From JAEMQF01 sp963850525 (GTDB lineage: Bacteria; Pseudomonadota; Gammaproteobacteria; Burkholderiales; Burkholderiaceae_C), in contig CAWKLQ010000004.1 in the NCBI GenBank assembly GCA_963850525.1, positions 744,001 through 808,000 on the forward strand: DNA of 64,000 nt, written 5' to 3'. Positions 43,308 through 52,163 of the stretch are shown piece by piece (position 1 is the first letter of the stretch; each line of letters starts with the position of its first letter). Position numbers and translations under genes: made by a program. The notes under the pieces are model-generated. The model saw only the letters and a program-made list of their open reading frames with translations. It searched no databases and was not told where the DNA came from.

Positions 43308-43383
43308 AGGGCCACGAAGGGGCCCCTGCGTGGCCCCGGGGGCGGTCAGTGGCATGGCCCCGCAGGGGCCCCTTCGTGGCCCT
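43308..43383. repeat. 28-bp near-perfect inverted repeat between livF and livH
   Basis: Arms 43308-43335 and 43356-43383 match at 27 of 28 positions, around a 20-base loop. Each arm contains the smaller palindrome GGGGCCCC. The message would form a very stable hairpin between the ATPase and permease genes. It lacks a T-run, so simple Rho-independent termination is unlikely; it may lower expression of the downstream genes or protect the upstream message. GC-rich repeats of this kind are often dispersed in burkholderial genomes. Confidence 0.9.
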
Positions 43384-43404
43384 CGGCGGCCGGGCGCCAC
43401 TGAC

Positions 43405-44265
43405 ATGCTGCAGACCGCGTTCAACGGCCTGGTGAGCGGCGTGATCATGACGCTGCCGGCGCTCGCCGTGACCTTGCTCTTCGGCGTTCTCAAGTTTCCC
43501 AATTTCGCGGTGGGCGCGATGATGACGGTGGCCGCCTACATGGTGTTCGCGCTGAACGTGCAGCTCGGCTGGCCGCTGGCGGCGGCCGGCGCCGCGGTCG
43601 CAGTGGCGTTCGGTTTCGTCTGCATTGGCATCGACCGTGTCACGTTCCGGCCGCTGCGCGAGCGCGGCGGCATCACGCTGATGGTGGCCTCGCTCGGCCT
43701 GGGCTTCATCCTCGAGAACATCGCGCGCTTTGCCTACGGCAATACGGCGCGCAGCTTTGCCATCGAGCTGGCGCGGCCGTTCCGTTTCATGGACGTGCGC
43801 ATGAACCGCGAGCAGATGGCGATGCTCGCGATCTCGACTGTGGCGATGCTCGCGATGTGGTGGCTGCTCAAACGCACGCCGGTGGGCCGCGCGATGCGCG
43901 CCGTCGCCGACAACCCGCAGCTCGCGCTGGTTCGCGGCATCGAGAGCGAGCGCATCATCCGTTGGACCTGGTTCATCGCAGGCATGCTGCTCGCGACGGG
44001 CGGCGTGCTGATCGGCATGGACCGGGCGCTCGAGCCGCCGATGGGCTCGAACTACGTGGTCGGGGTTTTTGCTGCCGCCATTCTCGGCGGCCTGGGCAGT
44101 GCGCTCGGCGCGCTCGTGGGGGCGATGATCATCGGCGTGGTGGGCGAACTGTCGACCCTGGTGATCCCGCCGAATTACCGCATCGGCATTCCGCTCGCCG
44201 CCATCGCCGCGATCCTGGTGTTCAGGCCGCAAGGCCTGTTCGGCCAACCCCACATCCGCAAGTAG
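43405..44265 (+). CDS. livH: Branched-chain amino-acid-type ABC transporter permease (LivH type)
   Basis: 286 residues from ATG 43405, 22 bases after the hairpin. LQTAFNGLVSGVIMTLPALAVTLLFGVLKFPNFAVGAMMTVAAYM is the LivH N-terminal pattern. ITLMVASLGLGFILENIARFAYG, GRAMRAVADNPQLALVRGIESERIIRWTWFIAGMLLATGGVLIGM and NYVVGVFAAAILGGLGSALGALVGAMIIGVVGE are the remaining family blocks. Eight or so membrane segments. Confidence 0.92.
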   Translation: MLQTAFNGLVSGVIMTLPALAVTLLFGVLKFPNFAVGAMMTVAAYMVFALNVQLGWPLAAAGAAVAVAFGFVCIGIDRVTFRPLRERGGITLMVASLGLGFILENIARFAYGNTARSFAIELARPFRFMDVRMNREQMAMLAISTVAMLAMWWLLKRTPVGRAMRAVADNPQLALVRGIESERIIRWTWFIAGMLLATGGVLIGMDRALEPPMGSNYVVGVFAAAILGGLGSALGALVGAMIIGVVGELSTLVIPPNYRIGIPLAAIAAILVFRPQGLFGQPHIRK

Positions 44266-44271
44266 GCCGAC

Positions 44272-45198
44272 ATGATTTCGTTCCTCGTGCTGCTCGGCAT
44301 CGTCGTCTGCTTCTCGGCGATCCTCGCGCTCGCTTTGAATTTTCAGTGGGGCCTGGGCGGCATGGTGAACTTCGGCTTGGCCGGTTTCTACGCGCTGGGC
44401 GCCTACGCGTGCGCGCTGCTGATCCTGAAGGGCGGCGCGAACACGCTGTGGGCCACACTCGGGGCGATGGCGATCGTCGCCGCGGCGTGCGCCGCCACCG
44501 CGCTCGTGTCGTTGCGCGTCACCGAGGAAGACTACTTCGCCATCGTCACGCTGGGGGTCGGGGAAATGCTGCGCCTGGTGGCGCTGAACGAGGATTGGTT
44601 GACCAAGGGGGCGCTGGGCCTGTCGGGGATCCCGCGGCCGCTGGCGGACGTCGTACCCACCGAGTTCTACTCGTACTTCCTGTTGGCGCTGTCCGCGGCG
44701 ATCGTGCTCGCCACGTGGTGGGTGCTGGGCGTGCTCGCGCGTTCGCCGTTTGGCCGCATCGTTCGCTCCTTGCGCGAGGATGACGTCGTGACCGCGACGC
44801 TGGGCAAACACGTGCTGTGGGCGCGGGTGCGGGTGTTCGCCATCGGCGGCGCATTCATCGGCCTGGCGGGTTCGCTGCACGCCTTCTACTACCAGTACAT
44901 CGACCCGACCCAATTCACGAACATCGTCATCGCCTATGCCTTCATGGCGGTGATCGCTGGCGGGCGCGGCGCGCACACCGGCACGATCCTCGGCGCCGCT
45001 GCGGTTATGGTTCTGCTGGAGGGTTCGCGCTTTCTCAAGGACGTGATCCCTGGGCTCGATTCCGACCGGCTTGCCGCGATCCGCATCATCATCATCGGCG
45101 TCGGCCTGATCCTGCTGCTCATCTTCCGCCCTCAGGGTTTCCTGCGTGAACACCGATTGCAGGTCGACCTGGCCACTGCAAGAATGCAACGGCCCTAG
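44272..45198 (+). CDS. livM: Branched-chain amino-acid-type ABC transporter permease (LivM type)
   Basis: 308 residues from ATG 44272, 6 bases after livH. Membrane segments and LivM marks: FSAILALALNFQWGLGGMVNFGLAGFYALGAYACALL, VTEEDYFAIVTLGVGEMLRLVALNEDWLTKGALGLSGIPRP, SPFGRIVRSLREDDVVTATLGKHVLWARVRVFAIGGAFIGLAGSLHAFYYQYIDP and YAFMAVIAGGRGAHTGTILGAAAVMVLLEGSRFLKD. Forms the channel with LivH. Confidence 0.92.
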   Translation: MISFLVLLGIVVCFSAILALALNFQWGLGGMVNFGLAGFYALGAYACALLILKGGANTLWATLGAMAIVAAACAATALVSLRVTEEDYFAIVTLGVGEMLRLVALNEDWLTKGALGLSGIPRPLADVVPTEFYSYFLLALSAAIVLATWWVLGVLARSPFGRIVRSLREDDVVTATLGKHVLWARVRVFAIGGAFIGLAGSLHAFYYQYIDPTQFTNIVIAYAFMAVIAGGRGAHTGTILGAAAVMVLLEGSRFLKDVIPGLDSDRLAAIRIIIIGVGLILLLIFRPQGFLREHRLQVDLATARMQRP

Positions 45199-45236
45199 CC
45201 GCCAGCCCACTCCCACCCGTCGTCAAGGAGACACCC

Positions 45237-46463
45237 ATGAAACGCCCGACCCGCCGCACATTGCTGAAGTCCGGAGCCGCCCTTGGCGCGCCGCTCGCCT
45301 TTCCGTACCTGAACTTGGCGCACGCACAGGGCGCGCCGATTCCGATCGGCGTCGCACTGCCGCTCACCGGCAACGCCGGTGCCTACGGTCCGGACATGGG
45401 CGAGGCAGCGAAACGCACGGCGGCGAAGATCAACGCCGCAGGCGGCATCCTCGGCGGCCGCAAGCTCGAACTCTTCATCGAAGACTCCGAGTCAAGCGCT
45501 TCGGTCGCCGCAAACCTGACGCAGAAGTTCATCAACGTGAACAAGTGCCAATCGTGCATCGGCTACTGGGGCACGCCGGAAGGCATGTCGTCGCGACCGA
45601 TCGTCGTGCAGAACAAGGTCGTGCTGATGGTGTCCAGCGCGGCGAATGCGATCACCGAGGGCGACAGCCAGGGCTACGTCTGGCGCTTCCAGATGAAGGC
45701 CACCGACTGGGGCATCGTCATCAGCCGCGCTGCGCTGCGCCTGGGCTTCAAGAGCGTGGGCATCCTGGGCCTGCAAAACGCATTCGTGCTGCCGATCATG
45801 AAGGTGTTCGAAGAGCAGATGAAGGCCGCCGGGCGCCAAGTCGTGGATTCCCTCGTCTACAACCCGGAGCAACCCTCGTACCGCGCCGAAGTCGAGCGGG
45901 TTTTCGGCAAGAAGCCCGAGGCGGTGTACTGCTTCGGCCTGTTGCCGGATTTTGTCTCGATCATGAAGGAGGTGTACCGCGGCGGGTTTGACAGCAAGGT
46001 GGTCGCGCTGTCGATCATGGCCGACGCCGAGGGCAAGTTCGTGCAGGCGGTGGGGAACCAGGTCGCCGAAGGAATCCGCCACTTCCAGCCGATGCCCGAC
46101 GTCGCCGCGCCCGGCTACAAGCGCTTCCTGCAACTGATGGGCGCGCCTGCCGATCGGGTGTTCCTGTTCCCGCCGAACACGCACGACCAGGTCGCGATCA
46201 CGGCGCTTGCGATGGAGCGCGCGAAGAGCCCGATGGCGGTCGACTGGTCCAAGCAGATCATCGCCGTCGGCAACGGACCGGGGCAAGAGGTCGACGACGT
46301 CGTCGACGCGTTGAAGCTGGTGCGCGAAGGCAAGCCGATCAACTTCCAGGGCGCGGGCTCGACGTGCGACTTCACGCCCAACGGCGACCAGCTCGGGCGC
46401 GGCATGGGCCAGTGGGTCATCACGGGCGGCAAGAGCGTTTTCGTTGAATACGCCAAGCCCTGA
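45237..46463 (+). CDS. livK: Branched-chain amino-acid-type ABC transporter substrate-binding protein
   Basis: 408 residues from ATG 45237 (AAGGAG 9 bases upstream). Twin-Arg-like signal MKRPTRRTLLKSGAALGAPLAFPYLNLAHAQ, then the Leu/Ile/Val-binding fold: PIPIGVALPLTGNAGAYGPDMGEAAKRTAAKINAAGGILGGRKLELFIEDSESSASVAANLTQKFINVNKCQSCIGYWGT. The periplasmic protein delivers its ligand to LivHM. The ligand pocket cannot be read from sequence; the presence of a Rieske oxygenase and CoA-transferase next door argues for a catabolic substrate such as an aromatic acid or amide. Confidence 0.92.
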   Translation: MKRPTRRTLLKSGAALGAPLAFPYLNLAHAQGAPIPIGVALPLTGNAGAYGPDMGEAAKRTAAKINAAGGILGGRKLELFIEDSESSASVAANLTQKFINVNKCQSCIGYWGTPEGMSSRPIVVQNKVVLMVSSAANAITEGDSQGYVWRFQMKATDWGIVISRAALRLGFKSVGILGLQNAFVLPIMKVFEEQMKAAGRQVVDSLVYNPEQPSYRAEVERVFGKKPEAVYCFGLLPDFVSIMKEVYRGGFDSKVVALSIMADAEGKFVQAVGNQVAEGIRHFQPMPDVAAPGYKRFLQLMGAPADRVFLFPPNTHDQVAITALAMERAKSPMAVDWSKQIIAVGNGPGQEVDDVVDALKLVREGKPINFQGAGSTCDFTPNGDQLGRGMGQWVITGGKSVFVEYAKP

Positions 46464-46473
46464 TCGGGTGCGC

Positions 46474-47664
46474 ATGACCAATGCTGGCAGCGGTGGAAGC
46501 AGCGGGCCGCTGGCCGGGCTGAAGGTGCTCGAGTTCGGTCAAATCGCCGCCGGGCCTTTTGCGGGGTCGCTGCTCGCCGACCTGGGCGCTGACGTTGTCA
46601 AGGTCGAGCGGCCCGACGGCGGCGACGACATGCGCCACTGGCCGCCGCAAAGTGCGGGCGAAAAAGGCCCGGGCTACAGCGAGAATTTTGCGTCGATCAA
46701 CCGTAACAAGCGCAGCATCGCGGTCGACCTGAAGGACGCGGCGCAGGTCGCGTGCCTGAAGCGCTTGTGCACAGGCGCCGACGCGATCATCGAGAACTAC
46801 CGACCCGGCGTGCTGGATCGCCTTGGCCTCGGCTACGAAGCCTTGCGCGCCGAGTCGCCGCGGCTCGTCTACTGCTCGATCAGCGGATTCGGCCACACCG
46901 GCCCTTACGCGAGCAAGGGCGCGTTTGACGCGACCGTCCAGGGCATCAGCGGCGTGATGAGCGTCACCGGCGAGCCCGACGGCCCGCCGGTGAAGTGCGG
47001 CGTCCCGCTCGGCGATTTCGGCGCGGGGCTCTACGGCGCGTTTTGCATCACTGCGGCGATCCTGCGCGCGCGCGAAACCGGCGAAGGCGCGTTCATCGAC
47101 TGCTCGATGCTCGCCGGCCTGCTCGCCATGGCGGCGCTGCAGACGAGCGAATTTTTCGGCACCGGGCGTTCGCCGAAACGCCTGGGCTCGGCGCACCCGC
47201 GCTCCGCCCCCTACCAGGGCTTCCAGGCGAGCGACGCGCCTTTCATGCTCGCCGCGGGCAACGACAAGCTGTGGCTCTCGGTCTGCGACGCGATCGGCAT
47301 GCCCGAGCTGAAAACCGATGCGCGTTTCGCGACCAATTCGCTGCGCGCGCGCAACCAGGAGCCGCTCGTCGCGACGTTGCAGCGTGTCTTTGCGACGCGC
47401 ACCAAGGCGCACTGGCTCGAAGCGCTCGACAGCCACGGCGTTCCCTGCGCGCCGATCAACACCTACGCCGAGGTGATTGACGACCCGCATGTGCGCGCCG
47501 CCGGGTGGGTGCGCGACATGACCTTGCCCAACGGCCACGCGACACGCACGATCGCTTTCCCGATGGCGATCAGCGGCTATGAATTCGACGTCTACCGCGC
47601 CCCGCCCCTGCTCGGCGAGCACAACGACGAGGTGTTTGCGCAATGGCTGGCGCCAGGCTCCTAG
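46474..47664 (+). CDS. CaiB/BaiF family CoA-transferase
   Basis: 396 residues from ATG 46474, 10 bases after livK. Class III CoA-transferase blocks: GPLAGLKVLEFGQIAAGPFAGSLLADLGADVVKVERPDGGDDMRHWPPQ, FASINRNKRSIAVDLKDA, IIENYRPGVLDRLGLGYEALRAESPRLVYCSISGFGHTGPYASKGAFDATVQGISGVMSVTGEPDGPPVKCGVPLGDFGAGLYG and CAPINTYAEVIDDPHVRAAGWV. The catalytic Asp is that of KGAFDATVQ. It probably activates the acid brought in by the Liv system to its CoA ester. The partial gene at the left edge of the window belongs to the same family. Confidence 0.94.
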   Translation: MTNAGSGGSSGPLAGLKVLEFGQIAAGPFAGSLLADLGADVVKVERPDGGDDMRHWPPQSAGEKGPGYSENFASINRNKRSIAVDLKDAAQVACLKRLCTGADAIIENYRPGVLDRLGLGYEALRAESPRLVYCSISGFGHTGPYASKGAFDATVQGISGVMSVTGEPDGPPVKCGVPLGDFGAGLYGAFCITAAILRARETGEGAFIDCSMLAGLLAMAALQTSEFFGTGRSPKRLGSAHPRSAPYQGFQASDAPFMLAAGNDKLWLSVCDAIGMPELKTDARFATNSLRARNQEPLVATLQRVFATRTKAHWLEALDSHGVPCAPINTYAEVIDDPHVRAAGWVRDMTLPNGHATRTIAFPMAISGYEFDVYRAPPLLGEHNDEVFAQWLAPGS

Positions 47665-48296
47665 ACCGGCCGCGGCGTCGCGGGGAACAGTGTTGCAGCT
47701 CTGGGCGGCGCGTGGGTCGCGATGAACTGAAACAGTTCGGCGTATTCGGCGGCTCGCGGCGCGTCGAAGAGCGGATCGCGCGAGTCGCAGAACGCACGCT
47801 CGATGCGCTCCCAGTCGTCGGCACTCAGGCAGGTGAGAGCGGCGGGCAGCAGCCGTTCCTCCTCGGCGCGCATGTGCGCCCAGTAGAAGTCGGCAAATTC
47901 GTCGAGCGCTTCGCCCAGCACGTTGATCGCGTTCGCGCCGCCCTCGCGCAGAGCCGCCAGCGCACGGCGCAGTTGCGCAAGCATGGGCGCGGCGCGCGCG
48001 TGCTCGCTCTCGAGTCCAGCAATGAGCGCTGCCGCCCCGGGGTCGCCGGCCCGCACCGCGGGAAACAGCGTCTGGTCCTCGCGCGGATGGTGCAGCCGGT
48101 CCGGAACGTTCTCGACGTAGCGCAGCATCGATTCGAACAGTTCGATCTCGGGCGCGGCGCCGCCTTCGCGGAATTGCGCGACGAGGATTCGCATCGCACC
48201 CAGCACCCGGGCGAGCGCCCGGTGATCTTGCTTGATTCGCTCGATCGCACGTGTGGAGGCGGCAGGCTGCGCAGTGTCGTCGGGAGGATTCATCAT
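47661..48296 (-). CDS. Hemerythrin HHE-domain protein
   Basis: 211 residues from ATG 48296 (48293 also possible), convergent with the CoA-transferase gene by 4 bases. The HHE cation-binding pattern is visible: IERIKQDHRALARVLGAMRILV (first His), YVENVPDRLHHPREDQTLFPAV (His-His and Glu), LESEHARAAPMLAQLRRAL and FADFYWAHMRAEEERLLPAAL (final His and Glu). It binds a di-iron centre and may sense oxygen or nitric oxide or act in iron-sulphur repair. It stands alone on its strand. Confidence 0.88.
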   Translation of the reverse strand: MMNPPDDTAQPAASTRAIERIKQDHRALARVLGAMRILVAQFREGGAAPEIELFESMLRYVENVPDRLHHPREDQTLFPAVRAGDPGAAALIAGLESEHARAAPMLAQLRRALAALREGGANAINVLGEALDEFADFYWAHMRAEEERLLPAALTCLSADDWERIERAFCDSRDPLFDAPRAAEYAELFQFIATHAPPRAATLFPATPRPV

Positions 48297-48358
48297 CACG
48301 CTGGCGGCAGACGAGTAGAGCTTGATGTTGCCCGGCCGAACGCGGCGCAGGTTGATCC

Positions 48359-48922
48359 ATGTCAAACGCAGAGGAATCACGCATGCCGCGGGTGAGAGAC
48401 GTCGGCCCGCACGAAGTCCCCGCAGACGTGCGCGAGGTCTACGAGGCCTTCGCCAGCGGCTACGGCGCGTTTCGCGACCAGGTCGGCGTGTTCGCACACG
48501 TGCCCAGCGCCGTCAAACACATGATGGGCATGCTGCTCGAGCTGCGCGCGCAGAGGAACGTGCCGCTGCGTTACATCGAGCTTGCCGTGGTCGTCGTGTC
48601 CAAACTCAACGATTGCCACTACTGCGTGGGTCAGCACAAGCCTCTGCTCGTGATCGAGGGGCTGTCGCCCGAAGGCGTGGACAGTGCGCTGGACTATGCG
48701 AACCACTCCGAGTTCGACGCAGTCGACAAGCTCGTCGTCGAGTACGCGATCGCCGTGACGAACGCGCCGCAGCGAATTCGCGACAACGTCTTCGAACGCC
48801 TGCGCGGCCATTTCACCGAGGCGCAGATCGTCGAACTCACGCTGCGCATCGCGCTGTGCGGCTTCTTCAACCGCTTCAACGACGCGTTGCAGATCGACGG
48901 CGCGCCCGGACCGGCGCACTGA
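48359..48922 (+). CDS. AhpD-like / carboxymuconolactone decarboxylase family protein
   Basis: 187 residues from ATG 48359 (an in-frame ATG lies at 48383). The redox motif is KLNDCHYCVGQHKPLLVIEGL (Cys-His-Tyr-Cys, then His). VPLRYIELAVVVVS precedes it and FTEAQIVELTLRIALCGFFNRFNDALQID ends the fold. Peroxidase-related, probably disulphide reductase activity. It is 9 bases upstream of the fused thiol dioxygenase gene and so likely to be co-transcribed with it, which hints at shared thiol or sulphur chemistry. Confidence 0.88.
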   Translation: MSNAEESRMPRVRDVGPHEVPADVREVYEAFASGYGAFRDQVGVFAHVPSAVKHMMGMLLELRAQRNVPLRYIELAVVVVSKLNDCHYCVGQHKPLLVIEGLSPEGVDSALDYANHSEFDAVDKLVVEYAIAVTNAPQRIRDNVFERLRGHFTEAQIVELTLRIALCGFFNRFNDALQIDGAPGPAH

Positions 48923-48931
48923 GCCATTCCC

Positions 48932-50281
48932 ATGAACGTTTCTCGATTCCCGGCGTTCATCGCCGAATTCACTCGCCTGGCCGAACGCAGCGCGGGCGAC
49001 GAAGCGGCGCTGCGCGAAGCGGGCGCGCGCCTGCTCGGCGAACTCGTGCGCCACGACGACTGGCTGCCCGAGCGCTGCGCACGGCACCACCCCGAGCGCT
49101 ATCAGCAATACCTGCTGCATTGCGATGCGCTCGAGCGCTTCTCGGTCGTCAGCTTCGTCTGGGGGCCGGGCCAGCACACGCCGGTGCACGACCACATGGT
49201 GTGGGGGCTGATCGGCGTCTTGCGCGGCGCCGAGCTGTGCCGCAGCTACACACGGGACGCGTCAGAGCAGGCTCTGCACGCGGGCGCCGAGCAGCGCCTG
49301 GAGCCCGGCCAGGTCGAGGCCGTGTCACCGGCGATCGGCGACATCCACGAAGTCGCCAATGCATTCGCGGACCGGCCCTCGATCAGCATCCACGTCTACG
49401 GCGCGAACATCGGCGCGGTGCTGCGCCATGTCTACGACCCGGCGACCGGCGCGATGAAGGATTTCGTGTCGGGTTATTCGGCGCCGGACATCCCCAACTT
49501 CTGGGACCGCTCGGCAGAAGTGCGCGCCGCGCTGCCGGGCGCAGCGCCTGCGAAGGAGGAGGAACTGATCCGCGAGTGCAACGCTTCGGTGACGCAGCTC
49601 ACGCTGAATCGGCCGCGCAAGGCCAACGCCTTGTCGGCCGGGTTGGTCGAGGCGCTGCTTGCCGCGGTCGACGAAGCGCATGAAGACGGCACGCGCCTGC
49701 TCGTGCTGAAGGGGGCCGGAGCGCATTTCTGCGCCGGCTTCGATTTCACCGGCTTCGAAGACGGCAGCGATGCCGATCTCGTGCTGCGTTTCATCCGCAT
49801 CGAGACGCTGCTGCAAAAGCTCTACCACGCACCGTTTCTCACGTTGGGCCTGGCGCAAGGCAAGACGTTTGGCGCAGGCGCGGACCTGATCGCCGCGTGC
49901 GATTCGCGAATCGCCGCGCCCGACGCGGCGTTTTGCATGCCCGGCTTGCGCTTTGGCATCGTGCTCGGGACGCGCCGGCTTGCCGGGCGCATCGGCGGCG
50001 AAGCCGCGCGCGACGTGCTGCGAACGAGCCGATCGTTCGCCGCCGAAGAAGCGCTGTCGCTCGGCTTCACGACGCGCACCGCGCCGGCGCAGGAGTGGCC
50101 CGGCATCACCTCGCAGTGCGCCCAGGACAGCGGGGTTCTCGACCCGGCCGCTGCCGCCGTGCTGCACCGCTGCACGCTCGCCGACACACGCGCCGAAGAC
50201 ATGGCCGACCTGGTGCGCTCGGCGAGCAGGCCCGGGCTGAAGGAGCGCATCCGGGCGTATCGCAGCGCGGCGCGGCGCTAG
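48932..50281 (+). CDS. Thiol (cysteine) dioxygenase fused to an enoyl-CoA hydratase-like domain
   Basis: 449 residues from ATG 48932. Residues ~1-195 are a cysteine-dioxygenase-type cupin: WGPGQHTPVHDHMVWGLIGVLRGAELCRSY gives two iron His, and ISIHVYGANIGAVLRHVYDP the third. After the linker PGAAPAKEEELIREC, residues ~210-449 are crotonase-like: SVTQLTLNRPRKANALSAGLVEALLAAVDEAHEDGTRLLVLKGAGAHFCAGFDFTGF. Both usual hydratase glutamates are absent: FGAGADLIAAC reads Ala for GGCELA, and FCMPGLRFG reads Gly for QPE. No Met suits a separate start. A true fusion or a read-through of two genes. Substrate unknown. Confidence 0.82.
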   Translation: MNVSRFPAFIAEFTRLAERSAGDEAALREAGARLLGELVRHDDWLPERCARHHPERYQQYLLHCDALERFSVVSFVWGPGQHTPVHDHMVWGLIGVLRGAELCRSYTRDASEQALHAGAEQRLEPGQVEAVSPAIGDIHEVANAFADRPSISIHVYGANIGAVLRHVYDPATGAMKDFVSGYSAPDIPNFWDRSAEVRAALPGAAPAKEEELIRECNASVTQLTLNRPRKANALSAGLVEALLAAVDEAHEDGTRLLVLKGAGAHFCAGFDFTGFEDGSDADLVLRFIRIETLLQKLYHAPFLTLGLAQGKTFGAGADLIAACDSRIAAPDAAFCMPGLRFGIVLGTRRLAGRIGGEAARDVLRTSRSFAAEEALSLGFTTRTAPAQEWPGITSQCAQDSGVLDPAAAAVLHRCTLADTRAEDMADLVRSASRPGLKERIRAYRSAARR

Positions 50282-50322
50282 CGCGGCGCTCCTGCGCAGC
50301 GGCAACGCCTCAGTGCGTTGCG

Positions 50323-51012
50323 CTACGCCTTGTAGCCCGCCGCAGTCATCATGTCGTAGCGCACCCGGTCGTGCGCGAGCACCGGGTCGACGCCGCTGCG
50401 CACTGCCTCGATCACGTTGTCTTCGATCGCCTTGAAGAGCTGGGCGAACTTGAGCACCTCGCCCATCTTGTCTTTGGGTATGACGCAGATGCCGTTCTCG
50501 TCGGCCATGATCAGGTCGCCGGGGCGCACCGCCACGCCGCCGAGGCTCACTTCGATCGCGTAACCGGCGCACGCGCAGCGGTTGCGGATCGACTGCTGGA
50601 TGAAACCGCGGCCGTAGACCGGCAGGTTCAGCTGCTTGAACTCGTCGATGTCGCGCGTCACGCCGTCGATGACGCAGCCCACCAGTCCGTAGTGGCGCGT
50701 CGTGAAACCCGCGACGCCGCCGAAGCTGTTCACGTCCATTCGGCCCGCCTGGTCGATGACGAGCACGTCGCCGGGGCGGCCGAGTTTCACCGCTTCCAGC
50801 GTGCCGAGCACGGGCGACTCTTCGGCCTGGCCCACCGGAACGAGCTTGAGCGTCGCCGCCGGGCCGACGATCTTCGTGCACGCATCCCACAGCGGGCCGA
50901 TGCCGTGCGGGCAGCCCTTGATGCCGAGGCGGTCCAGGCCGTCGGAGACGTTTGCCGTGGAGAGCATGCGGTACTCCGCGATCAGGCGTTTCAGTTCGGT
51001 GTCCGCATCCAT
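50323..51012 (-). CDS. RraA-like / 4-hydroxy-4-methyl-2-oxoglutarate aldolase family protein
   Basis: 229 residues from ATG 51012. Family blocks: STANVSDGLDRLGIKGCPHGIGPLWDACTKIVGPAATLKLVPVG, GRPGDVLVIDQAGRMDVNSFGGVAGFTTRHYGLVGCVIDGVTRDIDEFKQLNLPVYGRG and GDLIMADENGICVIPKDKMGEVLKFA. The G-x-x-x-DGxxRD motif (VIDGVTRD) binds the metal and substrate carboxylate in the aldolases. It could be an aldolase or decarboxylase of gallate-type pathways, rather than the RNase E inhibitor. It follows a Bug-type binding protein gene by 41 bases, likely one operon. Confidence 0.9.
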   Translation of the reverse strand: MDADTELKRLIAEYRMLSTANVSDGLDRLGIKGCPHGIGPLWDACTKIVGPAATLKLVPVGQAEESPVLGTLEAVKLGRPGDVLVIDQAGRMDVNSFGGVAGFTTRHYGLVGCVIDGVTRDIDEFKQLNLPVYGRGFIQQSIRNRCACAGYAIEVSLGGVAVRPGDLIMADENGICVIPKDKMGEVLKFAQLFKAIEDNVIEAVRSGVDPVLAHDRVRYDMMTAAGYKA

Positions 51013-51053
51013 CGGTTCAGTCTCCAGGTTGTTGTGCAGGGGGAATTCGAAAT

Positions 51054-52043
51054 TCACTCGGCCTTGATGCCCGCGTCCTTGATCACTTTCGCCCACTTCG
51101 TCGTCTCGTCGCGAACGAACTGGCCGAACTGCTCGGGCGTGTTGGGCGTGTGGCGTTCGCCTTCGACTTCCATGCGCTTCACGACGTCGGGCGACTGCAT
51201 GATGCGCATCACCTCCACGTTCAGGCGGCGCACGATCTCGGGCGGCGTTCCTGCCGGAGCGAACAGACCGATCCAGTTGTTCACGGCGAAACCCGGAACA
51301 CCCGCCTCGGCAATCGTCGGCAACTGCGGCGCGGCGGCCGAGCGCGTTGCGCCGATCACGGCGATGCCGCGCAGCTTGCCGGCGCGCACATGCGGAATCA
51401 CGGTGGGCAACGTGGCGAACTGCATCTGCGTCTGGCCGCCGATCAAGTCGCTCAGCGCTGGTGCGTTGCCGCGGTAGGGGATGTGCACGATGTCGGTGGC
51501 CGTCATCGACTTGAACAGTTCCCCGGCGAGGTGGCTCGACGTACCGATGCCCCCCGACGCGTACGACAGCTTGCCCGGCTGCGCGCGCGCCAAGGCGATC
51601 AGTTCGGCGACCGTGTTCGCCGGCACCGAGGGGTGCACGGCGAGCAGCCCTTCGGCCTCGATCACCATCGCCACCGGAGCGAAATCGCGCTGCGCGTCGT
51701 AGGGCATCTTCGCGAACAAGAATTGATTCACCGCGTGCGGGCCGATGAAACCCATGACGAGCGTGTAGCCGTCGGGCGCCGACTTTGCGACCATGTCCGC
51801 GCCGATGTTGCCCCCACCCCCGGCGCGGTTCTCCACCACCACGGGCTGGCCCCACGTCTCCTGCAACTTCACACCGATGAAACGCGAGTAGTAGTCGGCA
51901 ATGCCTCCTGTGGCTACCGGCACGACGATGCGGATCGGCTTGTTCGGATACCCCTGCGCGCAAGCGGGCAGCGGCCACAGCACCGCGCAGAGCGGGATGC
52001 AAAACGACAGGCAAAGTGATTGCAGCATTCGCAGCGTGGTCAT
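51054..52043 (-). CDS. Bug/TctC-family tripartite tricarboxylate transporter binding protein
   Basis: 329 residues from ATG 52043. Signal peptide MLQSLCLSFCIPLCAVLWPLPACAQ, then the Bug pattern: YPNKPIRIVVPVATGGIADYYSRFIGVKLQETWGQPVVVENRAGGGGNIGADMVAKSAPDGYTLVMGFIGPHAVNQFLF and LSYASGGIGTSSHLAGELFKSMTATDIVHIPYRGNAPALSDLIGGQTQMQF. These periplasmic proteins are abundant in Burkholderiales and bind carboxylates. No TctA/TctB is adjacent. Linked with the RraA-like aldolase, it may supply its carboxylate substrate. Confidence 0.93.
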   Translation of the reverse strand: MTTLRMLQSLCLSFCIPLCAVLWPLPACAQGYPNKPIRIVVPVATGGIADYYSRFIGVKLQETWGQPVVVENRAGGGGNIGADMVAKSAPDGYTLVMGFIGPHAVNQFLFAKMPYDAQRDFAPVAMVIEAEGLLAVHPSVPANTVAELIALARAQPGKLSYASGGIGTSSHLAGELFKSMTATDIVHIPYRGNAPALSDLIGGQTQMQFATLPTVIPHVRAGKLRGIAVIGATRSAAAPQLPTIAEAGVPGFAVNNWIGLFAPAGTPPEIVRRLNVEVMRIMQSPDVVKRMEVEGERHTPNTPEQFGQFVRDETTKWAKVIKDAGIKAE

Positions 52044-52163
52044 TCAAGCATCTCCTGTCGGTCAACTGGCCTCTGCTAAGCATACCCCCAGGTCAAACGT
52101 CAAGAATCACTGCTGCGCGGTGAGAGCCCAGGCGATGCCCAGCGCGACATGCCGCACGCCGGT

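Noticed and set aside
43267..45216. A 649-codon minus-strand open frame over livH/livM
   Set aside because: Antisense shadow of two recognised permease genes; low-complexity His/Arg/Asp translation and no family motif.
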